From assembly GCF_003013395.1 (NCBI RefSeq), contig NZ_PXZM01000018.1, positions 1 through 64,000 of the forward strand: DNA of 64,000 nt. Direction: 5' to 3'. Position 1 is the first letter of the stretch. The number at the start of each line of letters is the position of its first letter. Both the position numbers and the translations under genes were made by a program. Positions 34,896 to 43,527 of this stretch are shown piece after piece. The DNA is from Brevibacillus fortis (GTDB lineage: Bacteria > Bacillota > Bacilli > Brevibacillales > Brevibacillaceae). The notes below the pieces were generated by a model. The model ran no database searches. It had not been told where the DNA came from and saw only the letters and a program-made list of their open reading frames with translations.

Positions 34896-36083
34896 ATGAG
34901 AGGGGCTCTGTCTTGGCCATTTTTACGATTATATATGTTGACTCTGTTGTATTTTAGCGCGAACTCTATTCTGAATGTCATTATTCCCTTGAAGGGTGCT
35001 GAGTTGGGCGCGACCAATACAACGATTGGGCTCGTTATGGGAGCGTATCTGTTTACAACCATGTTTTTCCGGCCGTGGGCAGGCCATATCATCCAGAAAC
35101 ATGGACCAATCAAAGTGCTCCGCACGATTCTTATTTTCAATGGAGCAGCTCTCATTTTATATACGTTTACGGAATTAGAGGGCTTTATCGTTGCCCGTAT
35201 TCTGCAAGGCGTGTGTACCGCTTTTTTCTCCATGGCTTTACAGCTAGGGATTATTGATGCGTTGCCAGAAAAGGATCGTTCACAAGGGATTTCCATGTAT
35301 TCCTTATGCGCTTATTTGCCTGGTATTCTGGGGCCACTACTCGCTTTAGGCATCTGGCAAGCGGGGGACAGTTATTATTTTACAGTTGCTATGGTCACCA
35401 TTGCGATCCTTACAGGAGTGGTGGGATATAGTGCCAAAATGGACCAAAAAGTGGCCGAGCCTGCTCCGGGTCAGACAGAACAAGGAGCAACCATGTTTGG
35501 TTCCGTGAGCCAATTAGTCAAAAACCCGATATTATGTAAATGCAGCGTCCTGATGTTGGCGGCATCTATTATATTTGGCGCTGTCACAACCTTTATACCG
35601 CTATACGCTGTACAAATCAACTACGGGAATGCGGGAATTTTCCTGATGCTTCAGGCAGGAACCGTCGTATTATCGCGGCTTGTATGGAGAAAGAAAATCC
35701 CGTCAGACGGCACGTGGCGTTCATCTTTTATGGTGGGAATTATGCTCACTCTTGCAACAGCGGCGTTAAGTGTAAGCCTTTCTATCGTGGGTGGAGCAGT
35801 CTTTTTCTACGTAGGAGCCATATTAATGGGAATTGCTCAAGCACTTCTCTATCCTACGTTAACTACGTATTTAACCTTTGTTCTGCCGAAAACGGATCGT
35901 AACGTGTTAATCGGGTTATTCATCGCGATGGCCGATTTGGGTGTTTCTCTGGGAGGAGTCATCATGGGGCCAGTCGCCGATTTTTTCTCTTATTCATTTA
36001 TGTATATGATTTGCGCAATTGTAGGCGTGACGATGATCATTTTTGCCTATGAACGAAGCAAAACTTCTGTTGAGTTACGATAA
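34896..36083 (+). CDS. cntE: Opine-metallophore MFS exporter
   Basis: Major facilitator transporter of 395 residues with twelve helices; ARILQGVCTAFFSMALQLGIIDALPEKDRSQGISMYSL is the conserved helix 4-5 region. In S. aureus CntE exports staphylopine, and its position as the last gene of the nine-gene order is the same here. GAGGAAGGAGC precedes the ATG. A strong hairpin follows. Export of the free opine is assigned from position and family. Confidence 0.88.
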   Translation: MRGALSWPFLRLYMLTLLYFSANSILNVIIPLKGAELGATNTTIGLVMGAYLFTTMFFRPWAGHIIQKHGPIKVLRTILIFNGAALILYTFTELEGFIVARILQGVCTAFFSMALQLGIIDALPEKDRSQGISMYSLCAYLPGILGPLLALGIWQAGDSYYFTVAMVTIAILTGVVGYSAKMDQKVAEPAPGQTEQGATMFGSVSQLVKNPILCKCSVLMLAASIIFGAVTTFIPLYAVQINYGNAGIFLMLQAGTVVLSRLVWRKKIPSDGTWRSSFMVGIMLTLATAALSVSLSIVGGAVFFYVGAILMGIAQALLYPTLTTYLTFVLPKTDRNVLIGLFIAMADLGVSLGGVIMGPVADFFSYSFMYMICAIVGVTMIIFAYERSKTSVELR

Positions 36084-36132
36084 CTGTTATCTGTAAATCG
36101 TCGTTGGACACGTTGGAGAATATTCAGGTGGC

Positions 36133-36183
36133 AAGCCGAGTACATGCTAGGGGATGATACCTAGCCGTTACTCGGCTTTTTCA
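36133..36183 (+). terminator. Terminator of the metallophore operon
   Basis: AAGCCGAGTA (36133-36142) pairs with TACTCGGCTT (36169-36178), with an inner GCTAGG/CCTAGC stem, then TTTTTC. Confidence 0.85.
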
Positions 36184-36241
36184 TACGCAGATGTAGTCAA
36201 AACGCAGTATCTATTTGATCATCATTTAGCGTCACATAAGA

Positions 36242-36257
36242 TAGGGGAAGGTACCTA
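36242..36257. promoter_or_regulatory. Candidate response-regulator box upstream of Cys-kinase gene
   Basis: TAGGGGAAGGTACCTA is an imperfect copy of the perfect palindrome at 38096-38111. It lies within a hairpin-forming leader (AGATAGGGGAAGG ... CTCCCCGTCT) about 110 bases before the kinase and suggests autoregulation. The remaining 36184-36363 shows nothing else. Confidence 0.45.
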
Positions 36258-36363
36258 TTTGAAAGGTGCTCCCCGTCTCTTACGATTGAATCATTGAAGA
36301 AATACGAGCAAAGATAGATGACAGAAATGATCTCTAGAAACTATTCAGTATGGAGGACCTACT

Positions 36364-37437
36364 ATGAATCTATGTCCCACTTTATTTGAACGGTATGGTG
36401 ATGAAGGGAAGACGATGGATAACGGTTATCTGAAGCAAATCTTCGACCACTTGCAGGACGGGATTATTCTCATGGATCAGGAACGAAAAATTATGGTGAT
36501 GAATCCATCCGCCGAGAAAATGACTGGCTGGAAACGAGGAGAAAAGGTGCCGTACTGCTCCTACTGCCAAAACAGGAGGCTGGAAGAGGGAGAGGATCGT
36601 TGTTATTTGCTCGCCAAACGGGAGGTTCCCTACTTTCTTTCTGCGATGCCCACGTATGAAGGGCGGTACGTCGACATGGAGATGAGCACGGCTGTCATCT
36701 ATGAAAATGGCGAACAAAGCAAGCAGGATGTCCTCTTGGTCTTGAAAGATATGACGGTCAAGAAAAAAGAAGAGGAGGTCAGAATATCCAAGCAGGTTCT
36801 GCAAAAAACGCTAGAAGCCCAAGAAAACGAACACAAGCGCCTGGCCCAGGAGCTGCATGATGGCGTAGGACAATCCTTGTATTCCGTTTCGGTAGGCATT
36901 CAAGCCATTCAAGCGCGGATCAACCAGGAAGGACAATTCCGCGAATTCATGCAAGAGATCGTGAATGAATTGGAAAAAGCGATACAAGACGTCAAGCTCT
37001 ATTCTTTACAGCTGCGTCCACATAGTCTCGATCAACTGGGGCTGATTCCTACGGTTCGGCATCTTGTTTCTAACTTAAACAAAGCACATCAGGATGTCTC
37101 TATAACCTTTTCCTATAGCAATGTCAGTGATCATTTTCAGCCAATCTTGGAAATTAATCTGTACCGTGTCATCCAAGAAGCCCTACATAATGCACTGAAA
37201 TACGCGAAGGCGACACTCATTGAAGTCATCCTGTACAAGGAAGACGACCAACTGACTTTGCTGATTCAGGACAATGGAATCGGATTTGCTCGCGATCAGG
37301 TTCAGGTCGGTCTGGGACTCAAACATATGGAAGAACGAGTGGATCAGATGGAGGGGAGTCTTCAGATTCAATCCGTACTCCACGAAGGTACATCGATCAA
37401 GGTAACGGTACTGGGACAAGGAGGGAGAGCAGTGTGA
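36364..37437 (+). CDS. NarL-type sensor kinase with PAS domain and CX2CX11C motif
   Basis: Cytoplasmic histidine kinase of 357 residues. A PAS domain (about 20-140) contains the motif CSYC (Cys65 and Cys68) then Cys80, spaced CX2CX11C. HisKA_3 follows with RLAQELHDGVGQSL (phospho-acceptor His near 166), then HATPase with NALKYA and DNGIGF. NreB, the iron-sulfur oxygen sensor of staphylococci, uses CX2CX11CX2C in its PAS; here the first three Cys are spaced identically and the fourth is a Leu. The stop overlaps the regulator start by 4 bases. It sits before sulfide-oxidation genes, so sensing of sulfane sulfur or redox is plausible; inference. Confidence 0.88.
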   Translation: MNLCPTLFERYGDEGKTMDNGYLKQIFDHLQDGIILMDQERKIMVMNPSAEKMTGWKRGEKVPYCSYCQNRRLEEGEDRCYLLAKREVPYFLSAMPTYEGRYVDMEMSTAVIYENGEQSKQDVLLVLKDMTVKKKEEEVRISKQVLQKTLEAQENEHKRLAQELHDGVGQSLYSVSVGIQAIQARINQEGQFREFMQEIVNELEKAIQDVKLYSLQLRPHSLDQLGLIPTVRHLVSNLNKAHQDVSITFSYSNVSDHFQPILEINLYRVIQEALHNALKYAKATLIEVILYKEDDQLTLLIQDNGIGFARDQVQVGLGLKHMEERVDQMEGSLQIQSVLHEGTSIKVTVLGQGGRAV

Positions 37438-38078
37438 TACGGGTGCTTTTGGTTGATGACCACACCATGATTCGGAAGGGATTGCGTGTCCTTCTCGAAA
37501 GTTACTCTCAAATAAAAATAGTCGGAGAAAGTCATACTGGCAACGACGCCATCCTTAAGGCCAATCAGTTGGAACCTGATGTGGTACTGATGGATTTGTC
37601 GTTGCCGAATGGGTTGGATGGGTTTACAGCGAGCAATGAAATTCGCAAGTCGAATCCTTTCGTGAAGATTGTCATATTAACCATGCATGACGAGGAGATT
37701 TTTGTCCAGAAGGCCATTAACGTCGGAGTCCATGGGTACATTTTAAAAAACAGCCATGGCGAGCTGCTGTTTCAAGCCATTATGGAGGTGTACAGGGGCA
37801 AGCGCTTTTACAAAACTTCCGTGTCGCAAGAGATCATCAAACGATGGCTGAAATCAGATGCAAAAAAATTGCCTTCTGTCTTAACAGTACGTGAAAAGGA
37901 GCTTGTCAGACTCACTGTGCTTGGCTATACCAATAAGGAAATCGCAGATAAGCTGTTGATCAGCGTCAAAACCGTGGAGAACCACAAGACGAATATCATG
38001 CAGAAGCTACAGCTCGATACCAAGCATCAATTGATCCAATATGCTATTAAAAATAGATATCTCGATCTGGCGTTTTAA
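37434..38078 (+). CDS. NarL/LuxR-family response regulator
   Basis: Response regulator of 214 residues, partner of the preceding kinase. The receiver domain (1-120) has Asp54 in VVLMDLSLPNG, and the C-terminal LuxR-type HTH (about 148-212) contains LTVREKELVRLTVLGYTNKEIADKLLISVKTVENHKTNI-type helices. The start is GTG 37434 within the kinase end, so the two are coupled. A perfect palindrome of NreC-site character lies 18 bases downstream, before the sulfide operon. It probably activates that operon; inference. Confidence 0.92.
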   Translation: MIRVLLVDDHTMIRKGLRVLLESYSQIKIVGESHTGNDAILKANQLEPDVVLMDLSLPNGLDGFTASNEIRKSNPFVKIVILTMHDEEIFVQKAINVGVHGYILKNSHGELLFQAIMEVYRGKRFYKTSVSQEIIKRWLKSDAKKLPSVLTVREKELVRLTVLGYTNKEIADKLLISVKTVENHKTNIMQKLQLDTKHQLIQYAIKNRYLDLAF

Positions 38079-38095
38079 TAGCCTAATTCAAAAAG

Positions 38096-38111
38096 TAGGG
38101 GACTTCCCCTA
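38096..38111. promoter_or_regulatory. Perfect palindrome before sulfide-oxidation genes
   Basis: TAGGGGACTTCCCCTA is a perfect 6-4-6 dyad. It resembles the GC-rich NreC site of staphylococci (TAGGG and CCCTA halves) but with six bases between the 5-base halves. Likely binding site of the adjacent regulator. Confidence 0.55.
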
Positions 38112-38211
38112 TATGGAAAAAATGAAAGAGGAATAAACTGAATGATAGAGATTGCACCTCTTGAACAATCATCATACGAATGGAAACGATATCGTCGTCG
38201 AAGGAGGAAGC

Positions 38212-39411
38212 ATGGCAAAACAAGTTCATTATTCCATTGTCATTGTGGGAGCAGGCTCAGCCGGTATCTCTGTTGCTGCTCGTATCGTCCGGGCTTCCAA
38301 AAGGCTCAAGGGACAAGTCGCCATCATCGATCCCGCATCCAAGCATTACTATCAGCCATTGTGGACATTAGTTGGAGGTGGTGCCGCAAAAAAAGAAGAA
38401 TCCGAGCGTGACCTATCCTCTCTAATCCCCGCAGGCGTCGACTGGATTTGTGATGCGGTCACGATGTTTCAACCGGAACAACACAAGCTCAGTACGGAGC
38501 AGGGAAGCATCTTTTCCTATGACTATCTCGTAGTGGCTGCTGGTCTGCAAATAGATTGGGATGGGGTGAAGGGCCTAAAGGATGCCGTTGGCAAGAACGG
38601 CGTTTGTAGCAACTACGCATATCACACGGTAGATAGTACATGGGAAGCCATCCGGAGTTTTAAAGGCGGCACTGCCATTTTTACACACCCGAATACACCC
38701 GTAAAGTGCGGCGGAGCTCCTCAGAAAATCATGTATCTGGCCGATGAGTATTTCCGTAAGCTACAGGTTCGCAACCAATCAGAGATCATTTTTGCATCGG
38801 CGAAAGGAAGTATTTTTGACGTTCCCACGTATGCAAATACCCTCAATGACGTCATTCGGCGCAAAAACATCGAAACCAGGTACAAGCAAAACCTCATAGA
38901 AGTGCGGGCGGATACCAAAGAAGCCGTATTCGAGAATCTGGACACCAAAGAACAGGCAGTATGGAAGTATGACATACTTCATGTGACCCCTCCCATGAAA
39001 GCACCTGATTTCATTAAAAACAGTACATTGGCAGACGCAGGAGGTTGGGTCGATGTCGATCCATACACGCTTGTGCACAAAAGATTCCCTACTATTTTTG
39101 GCATTGGCGATTGCGCGAATCTTCCCACTTCCAAAACCGGAGCTGCTATTCGCAAACAGGCGCCAGTCGTCGTGAAAAACCTGCTCGCCCTGATCAATGG
39201 TTATCCATTGGAGGCAAAGTACGACGGTTATACATCCTGCCCGCTCGTAACGGGGTACAACAAGCTGGTACTGGCCGAATTTGATTACAACCAGATGCCG
39301 TGTGAAACCTTTCCTTTTGACCAGTCTGAAGAGAGATTCAGTATGTACCTGATGAAAAGAGAACTGCTTCCCATTCTTTATTGGAATGGCATGTTAAAAG
39401 GTTTGATGTAA
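38212..39411 (+). CDS. sqr: Sulfide:quinone oxidoreductase
   Basis: FAD-dependent sulfide:quinone oxidoreductase of 399 residues. The FAD-binding N-terminus is IVIVGAGSAGISVAARIVR; redox cysteines are at Cys132 (NGVCSNYAYH), Cys166 (PVKCGGAPQK, the hallmark SQR motif) and a third in GYTSCPL near residue 347. It oxidises H2S to persulfide or sulfane sulfur and feeds electrons to quinone at the inner membrane face. The ATG at 38212 has AAGGAGG upstream. It begins a gene group for sulfide and persulfide removal with the next three genes. Confidence 0.92.
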   Translation: MAKQVHYSIVIVGAGSAGISVAARIVRASKRLKGQVAIIDPASKHYYQPLWTLVGGGAAKKEESERDLSSLIPAGVDWICDAVTMFQPEQHKLSTEQGSIFSYDYLVVAAGLQIDWDGVKGLKDAVGKNGVCSNYAYHTVDSTWEAIRSFKGGTAIFTHPNTPVKCGGAPQKIMYLADEYFRKLQVRNQSEIIFASAKGSIFDVPTYANTLNDVIRRKNIETRYKQNLIEVRADTKEAVFENLDTKEQAVWKYDILHVTPPMKAPDFIKNSTLADAGGWVDVDPYTLVHKRFPTIFGIGDCANLPTSKTGAAIRKQAPVVVKNLLALINGYPLEAKYDGYTSCPLVTGYNKLVLAEFDYNQMPCETFPFDQSEERFSMYLMKRELLPILYWNGMLKGLM

Positions 39412-39477
39412 GGCGGCGTTGAAAGAGAGGGGGAGAGCAACATTTTAAACGATAGGAAGGAACAGAGCAGCTCTGAC

Positions 39478-40020
39478 ATGTTTTTGGAGGATTTGTCTGA
39501 TCCAGAAGTTCAGGAAGCGATCACTGTATTGATCCGAAAGCTCCCGAAAATAAAAGATACCGTCCTGGCAGCTGAAGAGGGACTTGAAGTAGCCACATCG
39601 ATCTTACGCGATCAGGAATCACTACGGTATCTGTTTGAACGAGTGGATGGTCAACTGTCCCGTTTCTTTGTGGAAAAAGAATCGATAGACGCCCTGTTCA
39701 CTTTGCTTGAAAAGATGCCCAAGCTCGTTAAGTATGTCAGCGTTCTCGAACAAGCTGCTGATTTTTTGGAGAGCCTCGGAAAGGATAAACAATCACAGCA
39801 ATATGTGCTTGCTGGTATGAAAGCGTATATCGCTCCTGTATCCTCCCAAGTGGAGCACGGGGTGGCTGTCATCCGGGAAGCAAAGGTGCGAGCTGAAGGT
39901 AACAGCGAACCGGTTTCCGTATTTCGTCTTTTCAAGCTCATGAAGGATCCCACCGTCCAAAAAACACTTCGATTTACCCAATCGCTCCTCGAAGTACTCG
40001 CGGAAAAATCAAAGAAATAA
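39478..40020 (+). CDS. DUF1641 protein
   Basis: Protein of about 180 residues, all helical, of the DUF1641 family (a repeated leucine/glutamate-rich amphipathic pattern such as VLIRKLPKIKDTV and ALFTLLEKMPKLVKYVSV). Members are often found next to sulfide:quinone oxidoreductase or formate dehydrogenase genes, so a partner role for the oxidoreductase is likely. The ATG at 39478 has no well-placed ribosome site. An in-frame ATT at 39442 follows GAGGGGGAG at ideal spacing and would add 12 residues; this rare start is worth testing. Confidence 0.8.
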   Translation: MFLEDLSDPEVQEAITVLIRKLPKIKDTVLAAEEGLEVATSILRDQESLRYLFERVDGQLSRFFVEKESIDALFTLLEKMPKLVKYVSVLEQAADFLESLGKDKQSQQYVLAGMKAYIAPVSSQVEHGVAVIREAKVRAEGNSEPVSVFRLFKLMKDPTVQKTLRFTQSLLEVLAEKSKK

Positions 40021-40047
40021 GATACGTGTAAAAGGAGGAATGAACCA

Positions 40048-41466
40048 ATGCTGTTGCGTTACTTTTATGATGAAAAGCTGGCACATGCATCTTATCTCGT
40101 CGGTTGCCAAAAAACCGGTGAGGCCATTGTCATCGATCCCAGCCGGAATCTAGCTCCATATTTTCAAGTTGCCAAGGCAGAAGGGGTTTCCATTGTAGCC
40201 GCCACCGAAACACACATTCACGCTGATTTTGTATCGGGTGCCCGCGAACTGGGCGCAGTTTATCAAGCGAAGCTGTTTTTATCCAATGAGGGCGATGAAG
40301 ATTGGAAATATCAATACTTGGAAGGTTTGAACCATCAGCTTGTTCACGATGGGGATCGCTTTTTTATCGGAAACTTGCTGTTTGAAGTCATGCATACCCC
40401 TGGCCATACACCCGAAAGCATCTCCTTCCTTTTGACGGACCTCGGTGGTCATGCAGATCGGCCCATTGGGATCTTCACGGGAGATTTCGTCTTTGTCGGC
40501 GATATCGGCAGACCGGACTTGCTCGAAAAAGCGGCGGGAATAAAGGGGACGTCCGATTCAGGTGCAAGAGACATGTTTCAGTCTCTCCAAAAATTCAAGC
40601 AATTGCCGGATTATATGCAGGTATGGCCAGCTCATGGCGCAGGAAGTGCTTGCGGGAAAGCATTGGGGGCCGTACCGTCTTCCACCGTCGGTTATGAAAA
40701 GCTCTTTAACTGGGCAATGTCACACACCAATGAAGAGGAATTCGTCCATGCACTTCTGGATGGACAACCAGAGCCGCCAAAGTATTTTGCAGTGATGAAA
40801 CGCGTGAATAAAGAAGGCCCTGCGTTGCTCAAGGAACTCCCTGTGGTCCAAGAGTTCAACTCACTTGAACCGGTAGAGGATTTCCTGGAAAACGGACAGA
40901 TTCTCGATACGCGTCCTTTCCAGCAATTTGCGAAGGGGCATCTGGCGGGAACACTCCACATTCCTTTTAACAAGTCATTTGCCAATTGGGCGGGATGGAT
41001 TGTCGATTACAATCGAGCGGTTCATGTCTTGGCTACCCCTGATGAGCTGAACGAGATTTTGCAAGCCTTACATTCCGTAGGGATTGATAATGTCGAGAGC
41101 TTTATCGACAGCGGCAAGCTAATGGAAAGGGAAGCGTCTTCGCTCGAGACAATCGATGAGGTTACACCGTTGGAGATTGCAGAAAGGGTGGAAAAGGGAG
41201 AGCTTCACGTAGTAGATGTACGTAATCTCACTGAGTGGAACGAAGGGCACATTCGGGATGCACAGCACATCATGCTCGGTACGCTCACAATGCGGCTGGA
41301 TGAGATTCCTCACGATAAGCCGCTTCTTGTACAGTGCCGTTCCGGTGCCCGCTCTGCCATTGGGGCAAGCATTCTGAAGGCAAACGGATTCAAGGATGTA
41401 ATGAATTTGAGCGGCGGAATCTTGAAATGGCAAATAGACGGTCTGGCCCTCGCAGATCGAGGATAA
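40048..41466 (+). CDS. Persulfide dioxygenase-rhodanese fusion (CstB-like)
   Basis: Multidomain sulfur enzyme of 472 residues. An N-terminal MBL-fold non-heme-iron persulfide dioxygenase (about 1-245; THIHADFVSGARELG, HTPGHTPESISF, GDFVFVGDIGRPDL) is followed by a rhodanese domain lacking the active Cys (about 265-360) and a second rhodanese with the active loop CRSGARSA (about 370-470). This is the layout of staphylococcal CstB, which converts persulfides to thiosulfate, using sulfur delivered by SQR. AAAGGAGGAATG precedes the start. Cytoplasmic. The combination with SQR completes an H2S-to-thiosulfate route. Confidence 0.9.
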   Translation: MLLRYFYDEKLAHASYLVGCQKTGEAIVIDPSRNLAPYFQVAKAEGVSIVAATETHIHADFVSGARELGAVYQAKLFLSNEGDEDWKYQYLEGLNHQLVHDGDRFFIGNLLFEVMHTPGHTPESISFLLTDLGGHADRPIGIFTGDFVFVGDIGRPDLLEKAAGIKGTSDSGARDMFQSLQKFKQLPDYMQVWPAHGAGSACGKALGAVPSSTVGYEKLFNWAMSHTNEEEFVHALLDGQPEPPKYFAVMKRVNKEGPALLKELPVVQEFNSLEPVEDFLENGQILDTRPFQQFAKGHLAGTLHIPFNKSFANWAGWIVDYNRAVHVLATPDELNEILQALHSVGIDNVESFIDSGKLMEREASSLETIDEVTPLEIAERVEKGELHVVDVRNLTEWNEGHIRDAQHIMLGTLTMRLDEIPHDKPLLVQCRSGARSAIGASILKANGFKDVMNLSGGILKWQIDGLALADRG

Positions 41467-41497
41467 TACCAGGCGAGGTATTGCAAAGGGTGAGCGT

Positions 41498-42283
41498 ATG
41501 ACTATCGACCTTATGATCACACTGTTTGTTATCGGTTTCACGGGATCGTTTATCTCTGGTCTCGTCGGAATCGGGGGATCCATCATCAAGTATCCGATGC
41601 TCCTGTACATTCCGCCCGCCCTTGGATTCGTTGCTTACACAGCTCACGAAGTATCTGGAATAAGTGCAGTCCAAGTATTTTTTGCCACTCTAGCTGCTGT
41701 TTGGGCTCTGCGCAAAGATAAGCTTATTCATTACCAGCTCGTTCTGTACATGGGAAGTGCCATTATTGTCGGGAGTTTGCTTGGAGGATATGGAGGAAAA
41801 TATCTGTCCGCAGATGCCATTAATATCGTTTACGCCATTCTGGCTACCATTGCTGTAACCATAATGTTCCTGCCAAAAAAGCGGATTGACGAACAAGAAC
41901 AGTCTGAAGTTACTTTTCACAAACCAACAGCCGTTTTATCCGCTTTGATTGTCGGAGTCTCTTCCGGAATTGTCGGGGCAGCTGGGGCTTTTATTTTGGT
42001 TCCCATCATGCTGGTGATCCTCAAGATTCCGACAAGAGTTACGATTGCTTCTTCTCTTGCCATCACCTTTCTTTCTTCCATCGGTTCGACTGTAGGGAAA
42101 TGGATGGCGGGGGACATATTGCTGTGGCCATCTGTGGTTATGGTAATCGCTAGCATCATGGCAGCGCCCATCGGTACGAAGGTCAGCAAACGGTTGAACA
42201 CCCGGATTCTCCAGACCATTCTTGCCTTGCTGATCCTTGGTACCACGATTAAGATTTGGGTTGACATCCTCCTACAAAAATAA
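41498..42283 (+). CDS. TauE/SafE-family sulfite/sulfur exporter
   Basis: Membrane transporter of 261 residues with about eight helices, family TauE/SafE. GLVGIGGSIIKYPMLLYIP and a second similar repeat, GIVGAAGAFILVPIMLVIL, are the two half-repeats. Members export sulfite, sulfoacetate or other sulfur anions. Located 31 bases after the dioxygenase, it would release sulfite or thiosulfate produced by the unit. The precise substrate is not decided by sequence. Confidence 0.88.
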   Translation: MTIDLMITLFVIGFTGSFISGLVGIGGSIIKYPMLLYIPPALGFVAYTAHEVSGISAVQVFFATLAAVWALRKDKLIHYQLVLYMGSAIIVGSLLGGYGGKYLSADAINIVYAILATIAVTIMFLPKKRIDEQEQSEVTFHKPTAVLSALIVGVSSGIVGAAGAFILVPIMLVILKIPTRVTIASSLAITFLSSIGSTVGKWMAGDILLWPSVVMVIASIMAAPIGTKVSKRLNTRILQTILALLILGTTIKIWVDILLQK

Positions 42284-42377
42284 AGAAAAATCAATTGTCA
42301 TGGAACAGCGTTGACATATCCGAGTAAAGTGATAAGATAAAAAATAATTTTACGATGAAATTAAATTTCATAGAATA

Positions 42378-42483
42378 TTCTTATCAAGAGTGGTGGAGGG
42401 ACTGGCCCGATGAAACCCGGCAACCTTGGTTTAATTGACCTTACGGTGCCAATTCCTGCGGATGTATTCTGCGAGATAAGAAG
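42378..42483 (+). ncRNA. SAM-I (S-box) riboswitch
   Basis: The conserved S-box blocks are all present in order: CTTATCAAGAG (42380-42390), GGTGGAGGGACTGGCCC, GATGAAACCCGGCAACC, GGTGCCAATTCCTGC, and the closing GAGATAAGAAG. The outer stem TTCTTATC/GATAAGAA forms P1. S-adenosylmethionine binding turns such genes off. It lies in the leader of the Opp-type transporter operon. Confidence 0.95.
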
Positions 42484-42499
42484 GTGGGAACCGTGCAAT

Positions 42500-42532
42500 C
42501 GCCCCTCTTCTTTTCGGAGAGGGGATTTTTAT
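42500..42532 (+). terminator. Riboswitch expression-platform terminator
   Basis: CCCCTCT pairs with AGAGGGG around TCTTTTCGG, followed by ATTTTT. It forms when the S-box binds SAM. Confidence 0.9.
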
Positions 42533-42590
42533 ATTTATAATCCGTAGTATTCATATCTTTTTACTTTGTGTTATGTAAGGAGGAAACAAC

Positions 42591-43523
42591 ATGCTTCATT
42601 ATGCGGTCAAGCGTGGCTTTCTCATGATCGTTACGCTGTGGATTATTGTCACGGTGACGTTTGTGACCATGCACCTGATTCCGGGTGACCCGTTCGCGTC
42701 TGACGCCAAAATGCTTCCGGAAGAAGTGGTGAAGAATATGCGGGCGGAGTACAACTTGGATCAGCCAATCACGGTACAGTACCTGCTCTATCTGAAAGGA
42801 TTGTTGCAATTTGACCTGGGGCCCTCTATCCAGTCCAAGACGAGGGATGTGAACACGCTGATTGCGGAGGGCTTTCCCGCCTCGGCTATTCTGGGAATCC
42901 AGTCGTTTATTGTAGCGTTGGCGGGTGGAATCACACTAGGAATCGTAGCGGCGCTCTATCACAATCGGACATTGGATTTCATGTCTATGTTTGCAGCCAT
43001 CATCGGAATCTCCGTCCCCAGTTTTATTCTGGCACCACTATTGATCAAGTACATGGCAGTCAAATGGGAGTTATTGCCCGTCGCTGCGTGGGGGAGCTGG
43101 GAGCACTCGATTCTTCCTACGCTTGCGCTCGCCATCGGTCCGCTTGCCATTATCGCCCGCTTCGTACGAGCCAGCATGCTTGAAGTTTGGCAGCAGGAAT
43201 ACATAAGCACGGCGGAGGCGAAAGGGCTTGGCACCTTTTCCATCGTCGTCAGACATGGGATGCGCAATGCCATGTTGCCAGTGCTTACCTTTGTCGGACC
43301 GCTGTTTGCCAACCTGCTGACTGGAACCTTCGTAGTGGAAAAGATTTTCGCCATTCCTGGGCTCGGCAAATACTTCGTGGAAAGCATTTTTAACCGCGAT
43401 TATCCCGTGATTTTGGGAATGACAGTGTTTTACAGCTTTGTACTCATTTTTACTTTGTACATCATCGACCTGTTGTATCGGGTGATTGACCCGCGCATCA
43501 GATTGACGAGTGGAGGGAAGTAG
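42591..43523 (+). CDS. Opp-type ABC transporter permease 1 (S-box controlled)
   Basis: Permease of 310 residues of the OppB/DppB family: VTFVTMHLIPGDPF and an EAA loop EYISTAEAKGLGTFSIVVRHGMRNAM; six membrane helices. It is the first gene of a five-gene operon under SAM-riboswitch control, so it is expressed when methionine/SAM is low. The cargo is probably a methionine-containing or sulfur-containing peptide. GGAGG precedes the start. Confidence 0.9.
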   Translation: MLHYAVKRGFLMIVTLWIIVTVTFVTMHLIPGDPFASDAKMLPEEVVKNMRAEYNLDQPITVQYLLYLKGLLQFDLGPSIQSKTRDVNTLIAEGFPASAILGIQSFIVALAGGITLGIVAALYHNRTLDFMSMFAAIIGISVPSFILAPLLIKYMAVKWELLPVAAWGSWEHSILPTLALAIGPLAIIARFVRASMLEVWQQEYISTAEAKGLGTFSIVVRHGMRNAMLPVLTFVGPLFANLLTGTFVVEKIFAIPGLGKYFVESIFNRDYPVILGMTVFYSFVLIFTLYIIDLLYRVIDPRIRLTSGGK

Positions 43524-43527
43524 CAAG

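Noticed and set aside
34862..35296. Minus-strand ORF inside cntE
   Set aside because: Shadow of a transporter gene; the sense frame has full family support.
42284..42590. T-box leader
   Set aside because: All conserved blocks match the S-box; no specifier loop or T-box sequence.
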